The notes under the pieces were generated by a model, which was not told where the DNA came from, ran no database searches, and saw only the letters and a list, made by a program, of their open reading frames with translations. Both the position numbers and the translations under genes were made by a program. 64,000 nt of DNA from Anagrus nilaparvatae (lineage: Eukaryota > Arthropoda > Insecta > Hymenoptera > Mymaridae): assembly GCA_022575985.1 (NCBI GenBank), contig JAKSXM010000288.1, forward strand, positions 2,941,501-3,005,500, written 5' to 3'. The stretch's first letter is position 1; each line of letters begins with the position of its first letter. Of this stretch, positions 36,238 to 49,000 are shown one piece after another.

Positions 36238-36424
36238 ATAGTCCTGTCGCCAGCAATGCTATTTAATGCCATAAAATGAAATTCGGGGTCTATTTCGCAA
36301 AATAGACCCCGGATTCGTGTTTAGCGAGTCAAAAAAAATAAATACCACCCATTTTTTTCCATGGAACTTTTATGCTATTTTAGGATTTTATGGCATTAAA
36401 TAGCATTGCTGGCGACAGCACTAT
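36238..36424. mobile_element. 187-bp MITE with ~40-bp inverted termini
   Basis: ATAGTCCTGTCGCCAGCAAT, then GCTATTTAATGCCATAAAAT at the left, is inverted at the right with a single mismatch (ATTTTATGGCATTAAATAGC then ATTGCTGGCGACAGCACTAT). An inner palindrome GGGTCTATTTCGCAAAATAG, ACCC lies near the left arm. It has no coding content. It sits immediately beside the palindrome ending at 36225. Confidence 0.9.
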
Positions 36425-37254
36425 GAATGGATTTAAAGATCGTACGCAGCTATTCAGCTAATCAATATCAACCAAAATTTCAAAAGAGTTAATAACAAAA
36501 TGAGTAAATTAATTTATTTTAAAATTCTGTCGGTTAAATCTAAGTAAATGTTCATTTTTTAAAACTACGCAATAAACAAATATTGATTGATTAAATAGAG
36601 TAAAATTTAAAAAATTTAATTTATTTAAGTTTTTTGGTAATCATTTTATCAAATTTTAATTAAATATTGATAAAAAAATATTGTTGAAAAATAAATAAAA
36701 AAATATTATTAATTGCAAATTTACAATTATTTATGCAAATACAAAATTAATCATCCATGTATTTTTTAAAAAATTTTATGCTAATTTTTGTATATTAAAT
36801 GTCACAATTAAAATTTAAATAATCAAATTTAAAAAAAAAATATTATAATGGGTAATAAAAAATTTTTTAAATCTAACAGCTGTTAAAAAAAACAAAACAA
36901 AAAAAGACAGTGTAATAAAAAAAACTGATAATATACGCTATTATTTTTATTTATGATTAAAATAATTATTAAATATTTATTTGTGTATACCTTACAATGA
37001 TTTACAATTCAAATAGGCAATACGAGGCAATAAAAATAAAAATTTTAATTATACTATAAAAACCTTTTAATTTCGAAGAAAACTCGGAATAAATTAATTA
37101 AAAAAATTTACAAATTACTAAAAAGCTGAATATGTATTACATTTTACAAATTGTGGCCCTAGCTTAGCCTCCAGCAAATATTTGTATAAAAATTATTTTG
37201 TTGATTATTGGAATGTGTAATGAAATTTTGTTGCAATAAATTTAGTAATTGATA

Positions 37255-37438
37255 AGGCTCACACACAAACTCATGGGCACGAGCAAAAAAGCATACGAGC
37301 ACGAGCAATATCGAACAAAGTGGGATTAATATTTTTAATTTCTCCTCTCTAGCCCCTCCATTCTAACTCCCACTATATACTACTTTTGCTTGTGCTCGTG
37401 TGCTTTTTGCTCGTGCCCATGAGTTTGTGTGTGAGCCT
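37255..37438. mobile_element. 184-bp MITE with GGCTCACACACAAACTCATG ends
   Basis: AGGCTCACACACAAACTCAT then GGGCACGAGCA at the left is inverted at the right (TGCTCGTGCCC then ATGAGTTTGTGTGTGAGCCT), about 37 bp per arm. The interior differs between halves. TA-like bases flank both ends, but the exact target duplication is ambiguous. Confidence 0.9.
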
Positions 37439-37960
37439 ATAGCAAGCATGTGAGTTATTATTTGTTATAATGCTAATGAATCATCTGAATGCATAAAAAT
37501 TATAGTTAATAAATTTTTTTTTGTATAAATTTTATAAAAAATAAATTTTCAATTTATAAATGAATATTCAAGTTACAGCTTTTATCATTATAATTATGGC
37601 TCCCCGAGTAAAAAAATTAACATAAAAACAATCTAAATGGTCAGAATTTCTGGGACTCACCTTCCCTGATGAAGGTTTCAGAATATTCTAATTCAATATT
37701 TAGATTTTTTGGAAAATTTTAGCTGAATTTTAGGTATTTACGAAACTCTGTACAAAAAAAAAAGATAGTAAAACAACGACATGATAAAAAATTTAGCCGA
37801 ATTCCATAATTTTTATATTTATGTTATTTTTTTACTATGTTTCATATCTGAAATCTGCCTGAAAAGGCTTTGGCATAATTTTGTGAAGGATTCCCGAGAG
37901 GAGGATTCCAAATTCCAAAAAGTTTGTTATTATTTTTTAATGTTAATTTTTTTATGAAAA

Positions 37961-38040
37961 CACGGCCAGGCTGCTTTGTTAGAAATTTCAAGCAATTAAA
38001 GCAACTGCTTGAATTTTCAAGCCAAGCAGCCTGGCCATGT
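37961..38040. repeat. 80-bp inverted repeat, GGCCAGGCTGCTT family
   Basis: CACGGCCAGGCTGCTTTGTT and its partner AAGCAGCCTGGCCATGT form a hairpin whose inner arms read TTCAAGCAATT / AACTGCTTGAA. A half copy (CACGGCTAGGTTGCTTTGCT then TGAAAATTCAA) is at 62948-62980. The short minus-strand frame over it is not supported as a gene. Confidence 0.75.
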
Positions 38041-38870
38041 AGGGAAACAATAGCCACTTTTTTACCCTAAAGAAAATTCTTGTTGTTTGTTTTTATTAAT
38101 GCATTAAACTACGCGGATCAAATTACTGTTTTCGACTCTATGAAGAAAAAGCAACTTAGGCCATAAAATATCCAAAAATAATGTTCCAGAACATATTAAT
38201 TATTTACCCATACAATTTTAATTGCAGCTTGAAAATTAAAAAAATATTGACTGTATCAATAAGAATTGATCGAAAACTGTTTAAGTTACGGTATTTATAA
38301 TGTTTATATAAAAAGTTATGTAAACAATGACATAATAAATTGATAAAATATTATTTAATACCATTATCATTTTTTTAAAAATCTAAATAATTTGATCCAA
38401 CTAAAGATAAAAAATTTTCCGACATTTTCTCAAAAAGTTTTTGAAATTTCGGTATAAATTTTTTAGTTCAATGCGAATGAATAATTTTAAAATTTTAATC
38501 TTTCTTTCAAGCATTTTTATAATTTATATGATATTTTAGTGTGTGAGTGTGTACTCAAACATATGATGTATGTAAAGACTCCAAAAAGAGAAAAAAAAAA
38601 AACGTGTCCAGAAATATAACTTGTGTAAAATGTAAAAAATGTCATTTTGAATCTTTCTTTACAACTTCCGTGTTGTTAATAAAATTACTAATTTTTCATT
38701 AGAAATGAAAATAATTAATTTTTATCGCACGAAGTTGATAAATTTTAATTATTTTTTCTACAATATGTTAGAAAATTGCTACTTTCAATAAAACACATGT
38801 GTAATGGGAGGTTAAACAATTAATTTCCTTATTTTTTTTAAATATCTGGATTTAATTTTAAAAAACTTAC

Positions 38871-39210
38871 CGAAACACTCAACATTTTTAACAAGAAAAT
38901 TGACAAAAACCTTCAAAAAAAAAATCACTCAAGAAAAAAAATTTTTTTTAGAGTCTTAAAAATTTTGGAGCTCTAAATTATTGATATTTTTCACTAATAA
39001 AAATCACAGGCTAAAAATTTAATCAAATGTTTCAATATGTTTATTTTAAAACGTTACAATATGTGTAATTTTTTTATTTAAACATGTTTTAATGAAAAAG
39101 AATTTATATACACTGTCGAATCTCTAGAATAATCGACGCTCTCGGTACATACAGTGTCGTCCACCGGTTTTGTATATTTCTCAGCACGTGGCTGGCTCTC
39201 TTTATGCCCG
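38871..39210 (-). other. Possible non-coding first exon of AKAP1
   Basis: On the minus strand a good donor, TTTCG|GTAAGTTTTT, is at 38871/38870. It follows AT-rich sequence and a GC-richer segment (39120-39210) with GTCGTCCACCGG and GCACGTGGCTGG on the plus strand. It could pair with the 5' UTR acceptor at 33152 and would make an intron of about 5.7 kb holding the 33928-36225 palindrome. This is an inference from splice-site quality only. Confidence 0.25.
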
Positions 39211-39959
39211 GTTTTTTTTTTTTAATACAGGATATTTTCATGTAATCACGCATGCGCAGAAAAATTAAAAAATTTTTTTTTATTTTTCCTTAACTCACTT
39301 ATTGATAAAATTAATTGAATTTTTGTTTGCAAAATTTTTTTCAATTATTTTATTCAGCTAAAAATAAATGTGCAATTTTTTTAAAACGCAAAATTTAAAT
39401 TAAAAATTCGAGAATAATTCAACACCTTGTTCTTAGAAATTAAATTAACAATTGTGTTATTATTATTTTGCAAACGTGTCATATTCTATTGAATTTGCAC
39501 GTTTTTTAACTTTTTTTATTTTTTTAATTGTTGTTATTATGAAAAAAAAAAACAATGTATTTTATAATTATTTTTCTTTTATTTATTAATAACAATTTTC
39601 AAGGAAAATTTTTTTAAATTTTTAAATAATTTGAATACACTGAAAAATTATGTGATTCTAATTTTGGGCCAAAAATTATTTCTAATGCTTACTAAAAACA
39701 ATTTAGTAAAATATTATTGAAAAAATGCACTTTTGTCTCTTTAAACAAAAAATAAATAAATAAATAAAATGTAAAATGTCAAACAAAAAAATAATTACAT
39801 GATATTATCAGCAAAAAAAAATATTAAAACAAGAAACCAAAAAAAAAAAAAAGAAAAAAGTGGTGATAATAGTAAAATAACATTTTGCAGTATAAATTTA
39901 AAAAAATAAATAAACTTGTCGCTGAGTCCAGTGTAGATAAATATGCAATATTGCAATTA

Positions 39960-40210
39960 TATAGTCACGTGGAGGATTAAAATGCATAAATACACACTGC
40001 ACTCTGGGAGCTGAGCCGAGGTTCAACGTGCGCTGTTGGAATGCCGACGACACACCAGCATGTTATTAAAGTTTGTCGTTCATTCGTTGGTTGTTAAAAA
40101 TAAAAAAAAATAGATAAATTGTTGTAGGGTAACTGGCCAGTACTGACACTAGCGAATATTATGTAGGTTTTTTACGAAGATGAGTGGGGGAGATGGTGTT
40201 GATATCCTGT
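39960..40210 (+). promoter_or_regulatory. GC-richer island, possible promoter or first exon
   Basis: A locally GC-richer stretch (TGCACTCTGGGAGCTGAGCC, CAACGTGCGCTGTTGGAATG, CCGACGACACACCAGC) stands out in very AT-rich DNA. An ATG at 40180 opens ATGAGTGGGGGAGATGGTGT and meets a possible GT donor at 40209 or a stop just after. No downstream exon was found within the window. Confidence 0.2.
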
Positions 40211-40501
40211 GAGAAAAAAAAAACTTGAAAATTTAAAGCAAGAAATGTGATTCTCTTTTTTGAAAAATTTTTACCATTCAGGTTTAATATTAGATCTCTC
40301 GTAGAGGGAGGTAACAAAAATAAGATTCTTTTTTTCTATTGTACTTTTATTTATGACGTTCTATTTAATTTATTCAAACGTGTTTTTCTGTACTTCCTTT
40401 TTTCAATCACATGTTTGATCACATGCTTTTTTTTTCAAAAAATAGGATTTTTTAAGATTTTAAGTTTTATAGAAAAAATTGTAATAATCAAAAACAATTA
40501 G

Positions 40502-42046
40502 TTTTCTTTTGTGATTTTTTTTTAGTCATGGGTGGCTGATTGAATAAAATTTAATTCTAAAAGTCTCCAAAAATCACACTTTTAAAAATATAATTTTACT
40601 TTCAATGTAGTTGTAGGTGTACATACCATTGCAAACAGCATTCAGAATAAAATCAAATATTAATTTTATTGACCCAGCCTCTCTCATAGGGTTTTAATGT
40701 TCAGAAAAATGGCTTTTGAAAAATTAAAAAAAAACTTAATTTGAAAAAAAATTAATAAAAATAATATAATTTTAAAATATTTGACATTGAATTAATTTTA
40801 ATCAACTTTCACTCTGAACAAAAAGATGAAAAAAATAAATTGTTTTTTTCAAAAGTTCAAGAAACTTTTTATAGAATAAAAATAATCCTGTTTTTAATTT
40901 GAAATTAATCTTCAAAAAATAAAAATTTAATTACAAAAATGTAAATAAAAGAGAAGGGAACAAAATCAAATTACATTTATTTATTAGGACATGATTAATT
41001 ATTCCTGTGTAAAATAAAAATAAAAAAATTTTAAGGGATTCCTTCTTTTTGTAGTTAAAAAGATTTTTTCTTGCTGAATGATTGTTCAATCTGATTTACA
41101 TTTTAGGCAGGAATAATATTGAGCAGCACTTGAAAATCGGTTTCGACCCTGATTTCAATAGTATTCTAAATTATTAAGATAAGTTTTTTCGAGTCAAACC
41201 TCAAAAAAATCGCTTAGATTTTCGATCATCAAAAATAATTAGGTACCATTTAAAAAAAAAACACTGTAAAAATACATTGCTTGAAATTTCAAGCAGGCAT
41301 TCAAAATTTGCCCAGCTTTTAGTTTAAAATAACAAAACTATGTGAAATATCTGAAAATTTTATGATTTAACCATCTATAAAAAAAAACTGAATTTATATA
41401 CCTGAGTACCTCTTACATAATATGATTTGGTTAAACAAGGGTCAGATTTGTCAAGATCAAAATGTATTGACATCGGTAATTATTAGTTAATTATTGTATT
41501 ATAGCTTTAGCTCTACTTAATTGTAAATTGACTGTCATATATTTTATCGTATGCAAATAATTTGATAAAAACAAATAGTTTTACTAAAATATCTATTTAA
41601 TAATTGCTACACGCTGTTACCGTGACATTGATAAATTTGTTATTAATTTAAATTTATTATTTAATTTGTATGCTGTAACCAAAATTGTTATATTATGTCG
41701 TACTATGTGCTATTTTATGTGTCAAATTTTGTATTGGAACAAATAAAAAACTATTTACATTTACATGTAAGTATTGTTTTTGAGAACTTAAGCGATATAT
41801 TTTTTTACAAAATCGAGCACAAAATACACGGCTCGTAAGAAAGGAATTTTTAGTTAAATAAAAAAAAGTTTTTTGACCTCAAAAACTCGAATCATATGGA
41901 GTCTTTTTGTTTGAAAAAAGAAACGTAAAATTATGATGGGATTTCCATAAAATTTTGTGAAACGTTTAATTTTTCAAAAAAAAATAATAAATAAATCGGC
42001 ATATCCCTGATTTTTTAGAATTACAAAAAAATTTGGACCTTATTCA
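40502..42046. other. AT-rich spacer without recognised features
   Basis: About 1.5 kb of AT-rich sequence with long A and T runs. I see no frame, splice-bounded segment or repeat boundary that I can support, apart from a CTTGAAATTTCAAG palindrome near 41281. Confidence 0.5.
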
Positions 42047-42054
42047 ATAGAAAA

Positions 42055-44588
42055 CGAGGGGTTGACAACTCAGAAGTTCACCGCACTTCTAAGACTTCTA
42101 TGCACTTCTACCGAAATCTTTAAAAATAAAAAAAAAAGGGTTTTAAATATATATCTGGGGGTTTATGGTTGTGCTGAGTCCGAATCTGGCCACCAAATTC
42201 CAAAATTCAAAATGGCGGCCTCAGAATTGGCCAATTTTGAAAAAAAAAAACACCAAATTTTAAATTAAAAAAAAAATATTTTAAATGTATATCTGGGGGT
42301 TTTTGGGTGCGCTGAGTCCGAATCTGACAACTAAATTTCCAAATTCAAAATGGCGGCCTCGAAATTGGCTAATTTTGAAAAAAATAACCAAATTTTAAAT
42401 TAAAAAACAAAGATTTTAAATGTATATCTGGGGGTTTTTGGATGCACTGAGTCCGAATCTGGCAACCAAATTTCCAAATTCGAAATTGCAGCCTCACAAT
42501 TGACCAATTTTGAAGAAAAAAAACATCAAATTTTAAATTAAAAAAAAAAATATTTTAAATGTATATCTTGCGGTTTTTGGGTGCGCTGAGTCCGAATCTG
42601 ACAAGCAAATTTCCAAAAATTAAACAAGACATTAAAGATAATACAAAATATAAATAAGTATTTATAGAGAAATGGCCGTCATTCCCTGGTCATAACTGTC
42701 GATTGTCCATCCGGATTAATTCTCAGAACCTTTAAATCTAGATTTTTCAAAAACAGACCCATAAATAAATTTTGCAGAAAAACTCAATTTCGAATTTGTA
42801 AAATTAGAATACATTAAAGTATAAAATAGGATGAATCCCGAAATTTATTTTGTAAAACCTTGTATTTCATGTATATATTTTTGCTATTTTATAAATAATT
42901 ATTTCTGATATTTTATTAAACTTTCACTGGTATTTAGGAATTTTTATGTTTCTGTTTTTCAGCCCCCTATTATTCTACATCAAAAAATTCGTATACTTAA
43001 TTTTCGGGATTTGGAAAACTGCCTTGGATGGAAAACGACAGTAATGACCAGTGAATGGCGGTCATAGAAATATTGTCTCTAAATGAATAATGTATTTCAA
43101 AAAAATTTTAAATCTCCAAGACGAGATGGAAATATTCATGAAATTCCAAATGATGTCGAAGAACTAGAAGAAATTTCGATTGGATATTATTTCTTATTTC
43201 AGATACCAAAACTGTCGCATTATTTCTTACATCATGATAAGTCCCTTTTTATCAAAATGGTTCTAAATCCCTCAAGTCTTTATGATTTCTATGTCTCCAA
43301 AGCTAAATTATTCAAGTCCATTTTACTCCTTCCCTCTTATATCGGACAGTTTTTGAGCCTACCTTCTTAATTCACAGATTTTTCAAGTACACCTCCCCAT
43401 AAACATGTTCCATGTTAAGACTAATTTTATTCTCTGAATTCAAATAATTATGAAATGTTAAAAACGTTTAATTCTATTATAATAATGGACCAAGTTGCAA
43501 TAATAATGGTGAGATTCCCAAAAAATAGGTTTATTTGTATTTATAGTGCCTGGTTGATTAATTAACCTTTAAACTCTTGAAATAAATGTTTTGAATTTCG
43601 AAATTAGAATTGTTCTGATTCAGAACATCTCAAAACCCCGAAGAATAGGCTTAAAGCCTTTTTCTCTCTTTTTGAAATTTGGTGTTTTTTTCCAAAATTG
43701 GCCAATTTCGAGGCCGCCATTTCGAATTTTTAAATTTGGTTATCAGATTCGGACTCAGTTCACCCAAAAACCCTCAGATATACATTTAAAATCATTGTTT
43801 TTTAATTTAAAATTTGGTTATTTTTTTCAAAATTAGCCAACTTCGAGGCCGCCATTTTGAATTCGGAAATTTGGCTATCAGATTCCGACTCAGCGCTCGA
43901 CTCAGCGCACCCAAAAACCCCCAGATATACATTTTAAACCCCGAAGAATAGGTTTGGAACCTTTTTCTCTCTTTTTGAAATTTGGTGTTTTTTTTTCAAA
44001 ATTAGCCGATTTCGAGGCCGCAATTACGAATTTTGAAATTTGGTTGCCAGATTCGGACTCAGTGCACCCAAAAAACCCCAGATATACATTTAAAATCTTT
44101 GTTTTTTAATTTAAAATTTGGTTATTTTTTTCAAAATTAGCCAACTTCGAGGCCGCCATTTTGAATTTGGAAATTCGGTTGTCAGATTCGGACTCAGCGG
44201 ACGCAAAAATCCCCAGATATACATTTAAAATCTTTGTTTTTTAATTTAAAATTTGGTTATTTTTTTCAAAATTGGCCAATTTCAAGGCCGCCATTTTGAA
44301 TTTGGAAATTTAGTTGTCAGATTCGGACTTAGCGCACCCAAAAACCCCCAGATATACATTTAAAATATTTTTTTTTTAATTTAAAATTTGGTGTTTTTTT
44401 TTTCAAAATTGGCCAATTCTGAGGCCGCCATTTCGAATTTTGGAATTTGGTGGCCAGATTCGGATTCAGCACACCCAAAAACCCCCAGATATATATTTAA
44501 AACCTTTTTTTTTTTATTTTTAAAGATTTCGGTAGAAGTGCATAGAAGTCTTAGAAGTGCGGTGAACTTCTGAGTTGTCAACCCCTCG
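42055..44588. mobile_element. 2.5-kb foldback element with 8-bp target duplication and tandem subrepeats
   Basis: The termini CGAGGGGTTGACAACTCAG (42055) and CTGAGTTGTCAACCCCTCG (ending 44588) are perfect inverted repeats. ATAGAAAA flanks both sides (42047-42054 and 44589-44596), an exact 8-bp duplication. Just inside, AAGTTCACCGCACTTCTAAG, then ACTTCTATGCACTTCTACCG are inverted on the right. The arms then run as ~130-bp direct subrepeats (ATATCTGGGGGTTTTTGGGT, GCGCTGAGTCCGAATCTG, ATGGCGGCC, AAATTTTAAATTAAAAAA): about four on the left (42140-42620) and six or more on the right (43660-44510). The centre holds a further inverted pair (GAATGACGGCC-type sequence near 42670 and 43050). No transposase was recognised. 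An 8-bp duplication fits hAT, P or Mutator-like mobilisation. Confidence 0.92.
43083..43370 (+). other. 95-codon frame inside the foldback element, not supported as a gene
   Basis: This frame (starting MNNVFQKNFKSPRRDGNI) lies in the unique centre of the 42055-44588 element. It matches no family I recognise. Codon use is unremarkable and the 3' half is a hydrophobic and serine mix with no motif. It could be a fragment of captured sequence or chance. Confidence 0.15.
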
Positions 44589-44601
44589 ATAGAAAATAAG
44601 A

Positions 44602-44740
44602 CTTTTCGGGCTGATCACGCGACAATGCTTCAAGTATGAGGTTCTCGAGAATCAGCTGATCTTAGTTCCCATCTAAATGCATGTTTGTTTTTTTCGAGGA
44701 CCCCCCTGTCACGTGACAAGCCTGAAAAACTTTAGACTAT
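44602..44740. repeat. Small imperfect inverted repeat
   Basis: CTTTTCGGGCTGATCACGCG then ACAA and its partner CCTGTCACGTGACAAGCC then TGAAAAA are imperfect inverted ends about 135 bp apart, immediately right of the foldback element. It is probably a decayed MITE. Confidence 0.5.
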
Positions 44741-45880
44741 GACCAAAACTATGAAAAAACACAGTCAGGTGGGGAAAATTTGCTTAAAATTAAACATTTT
44801 TTTAGTTATAGTCGAGTTATAGTGCTTAATAAGATATTTAGGCCAAATATGTAAAAAAAAATTGAAATTCAAATCAAATTTATCCTAAAAATTAAATACT
44901 ATTGTAAATTTAAATAAAAAGCTTAATTTAATTAAAATTTTGATGAATTTGAAGCACAGCAACCTAATTCCATACATAAAATCAAGCTTAAAATTAAAAA
45001 AACTATCCATAACGCCGAATGCTCGGCGGAATGAAACTTTTAATCAAGTCCCTTTATATTTGGTTAGTATAGATAAAGAAAACATCGATAATAGATAAGA
45101 TAAAAATATTAGAAAATAAACATTTTTTTGTGTCTTTTCTTTACACAATATCATATTTTTCTCTCTGATATTTATTTACTTTCAATAAATGTAATAGGAT
45201 TACTATTATTACTATTACCTTGATAGGTATACTAAAAGTTACAGAAATTATAGAAAAAAGTTTTTATGATTTAGATTATCATGTAAAATTTTTTGACTCT
45301 TTTTTGATAAGTTCATAATAAAATTTAAATCTTTAAAAAAATTAAACTGACTATTTATTCCCCGATTTATGCGCAGTTAACATAGAAATACTAGTTTTGG
45401 AGAAATTTTTACTGCGTAATTCTGACGTAATTATTAATACAATATTAAAATAAACTTGAATAATTCGTTTGAAAATAAAGTCGAAAAAGAAAAGTAGTAG
45501 AAAAATAACAAACCGAAAATAAATAAAAATTGATTACAAGTAATATAATATCGTTATGTGTGACTTGTAAAAGATACTTTGCTATGGTTGTATTGAATTT
45601 CGCTCGGAATTTCGGCATCATTAAAATCAACTAAAAAAATAAGCTTACACGCAGAACGAGATGTATAGAATTTTTAGGTCTATAATGTTCGTATTAGATA
45701 AAAGAGATCTATGGTTGTGTTAATTATTTTAGGGATATGAACAACAAACTGTTTAATTCTAATCCATTGTATTTTGAATATCATCACTCTGGATATCATT
45801 GAAGAAGCATTAAGTCCTTTCTACATCAGATTAAAAGTCGAAATTAAATCTAGTCTATCTTTTTAAGTTTTATAGTTTAA

Positions 45881-46091
45881 GGGTCGATTTCATGGTATAT
45901 TCTTACTGGATTCTGAGGACACTAGAGTTGAAACAATTGAACTCGAGTAATTATCACTAAAAATTTATTTAAATTTTGCTCTTTTGCTCTGAGGCGATTT
46001 TATGGATTATTTATAGATCCTACGTCATAATTAATTGTTTTTAATCTAGTGCCTCTAAAATCTAGAAAGAATACGCTCCATGAAATCGACC
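45881..46091. mobile_element. 211-bp MITE with GGGTCGATTTCATGG ends
   Basis: GGTCGATTTCATGG at the left and CCATGAAATCGACC at the right are inverted. Pairing continues less perfectly inward: GTATATTCTTACTGGATTCT versus the complement of TCTAGAAAGAATACGC, then CACTAGAGTTG.. versus CTAGTGCC. No target duplication is obvious. Confidence 0.8.
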
Positions 46092-49000
46092 TTTTATTTA
46101 CGATTAATCGTCAAACATCCCCAACTATTCACATATACTAATTATGTGGCCTGAACCTCGGTATACATGTATAAAATCCAAAATAAGTAAAAAAATTAAT
46201 TTTTTTTCAAAATCAGCATAAATTTAGAAATTCAAAAATTACCAGACAAATTTTTTAACGATTATAATTTTTCAGTAATTTAATAACAAGATAACTAATT
46301 ATTGATTTTTCTCTTTTTTTTTTAAATATTTTTATCAAGATAAATCTTTATGATCAAGCTATGCAGTTATGATGAGCAGTTGTAAATTGGTTGTAAATCA
46401 GAGTTAATAAATAAAGAGGAAGAAATTATCAATATGATTAACAAAAAAAAAGTACAAGCATTTATAGTGTAGTTAAGGTTGAAACAGGAAATCACGTATC
46501 TCAAAAACTAAATAAAAAAATATTTTTCCCAGAAATAAACCAAATAATTTCTTATCTAAACCAATTCAAAATTTTATACTTAAACTTGTGCGTGCTATAT
46601 TCAAAGATGTAATTTAGGACTGCCCCTCGGACCACCCAATCAATATTTGGATAACAGAGTTTGAAGAACGTTTTTTCAGAAAATTAAAAATTTTTATTAT
46701 GAACAAGTTTTTGAAATATATGTATGAAAATTGAATTTATAGTTTCACAAGAGTTATTGAACGCATAACAATAAAGCTAAAATGTTTTTGAAGCTAAGAG
46801 CTTTTTTTTTAATTTTTAGTATAAATAGTCTCTAAAAAGTAGGGCACAAGATTTCTTACAAACTTTTTCTATTGTTGAGATTACATTCGATTAGAGGAAA
46901 AAGGACAATAGTGTTAAAAAGCATTTTAATTTTTTACAACGACGCTAGTTCCAAGCAAAATTAACCAAATACTCTACTGCCACTTTAATTCATAAAACTA
47001 TTAAAGATTAAAATAATATAATTAATAAAAATTGTAAATAATTTTAACTATTTCTCATTTTTGTATACATTAATGTTATGCTATATTGATCAATCAACTA
47101 GAACTCTGTTTGATCAATACATGTAAAGAATTTAATACTTATGATAAATAAAATATTTGATATTAAATCCTTAATAGACTAAAAGGTCTATCCACATACC
47201 CAGATAAATAAAGTGGATACAAATTTCAGTGTATTTGGAGACATCAATACTTTTTTTTCCAGATACTCTGTCTCAATAATTTGGATGAGCAAACTAACTC
47301 TAATACAACAAATATTTTTAAAATTACTCTAAACATTAAGAAACTATTTAAATACTAATTAAATACAATAAATAAAAATAAAAAATTAAATGTAAGTATT
47401 TTTAGTTAAAAATTTAATACGAAAGCAGAAACTTAAATTTATTGTATTCCGCTTATGTAAAAAATGTATAAAATCAACGAATAAGTACTAAATTGTTAAC
47501 TTTTTTTTATTAAAGCGACACAGTGTATTACTATTAAAATTGCCAGTCAGTACATAATATTATTAATGATAGACTTGCAACTCATTATAAAATTTTTTTT
47601 TGATTCGCTAAGTGCAAAAAAAAAAGTATTATTCACCTTTCACTATTTACATTATGTTCTCATTATTATTTTCAATTGCACATAATTATAAAAAAAAGAA
47701 AAATGGAAAAATTAAATCAAGAAATTTCTTTAATTAAATTACCGATGATTCATATTTTTTCAATAAGCTTCATTTTTTTGTTTTTAACAGTTCGATTATT
47801 AAATATCATAAGTATATTTAGAGAAGCTTGAAATGGTATTACTCGTTCATAAAATTAAAAATTTAATTAATAATCTATTTATATAAGAGAAAATTCATTG
47901 ATCTAAAAAATTTGTATTTTTCTTTTATCAATAGAATTTAAAAATATGTAACAAAAATTTAAATCTTAAAAGTAGATATACAAAAAAATTAAAAACAAGA
48001 TTATATAAAACATGCATGACAGATGTTTTAAAAAATCAGTTAAATCTTTACAATATGTTAATTTTCTTTTGAACTTTTTTACATTATGAACAAAAATAGT
48101 AAATAATAATCATAATTTTATAAAAAGTTAAGGTCTAAATGAATATGAAATAGTGCACATTAATTTAAAAAAGAGCAAATGATATGAATTCTCTAATAAC
48201 ACTGAATAATGAATAAACTAAATGAATATATTCTAAGAAAGCGATGATGAAAATGTACTTACACTGTGTATTTTGTTACATGCATAAGGGAATATTATAT
48301 CACATAAAAATAAATATATAAATTTTTGGCTATAAATACATTTTCTGCATTAAAAATTGAGACTAAACAAGAAATAATTAAAATAAATGTGGGAAAAAAA
48401 TTGAAAAAAACTTATGTTCATAATCTGATTAGTGTAGTTGTCAAGGTTTATTTTTTCACTATTATGTGAATATCCCCTACTTGATTTTTAAATACATTGT
48501 CTTCATAATAAAGTTTGTATTTCAGACATTTAACTTCATAAATAAACAAAAATAAATGATGACTTTTCAATTTTATATACCATCGACATATATTAAGTTT
48601 CAAAATTTTCAGAGATTATAATTATAGCTTGAGTACACAAAATTTTCCATTTATCATATTTCGTTACTTAATGTACACAAAAAATAAAACTTTCTGAGTA
48701 CAAAAAAATAATTTCTCATGTTGAATTTACAATAAATGATAAGTTTATAAGTAAAAGTAATTATTTATTTTACATTAAGTAAGTAATTAAGAGAAATTTT
48801 TCATAAATTTATTATTTTAATTAATATTATAGCGGGTAATTATATATTCTACATTTAACGCACTAAGTACATTACATTTATTTAAATATAAAAAGTTGTC
48901 TCAACAGTTATTTAGTTTTGTACATAAAAAATAAAAAATTAATTTAAAAAATATTTATTTTATTATATTATAAATAATGAAGAATTATATTTAAAATTAA

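Noticed and set aside
42062..44581. Identical-looking small proteins on both strands at 42062 and 44381 (MTTQKFTALLRLLCTSTEIF)
   Set aside because: They are the two inverted termini of the foldback element. The frame is conserved only because the arms are.
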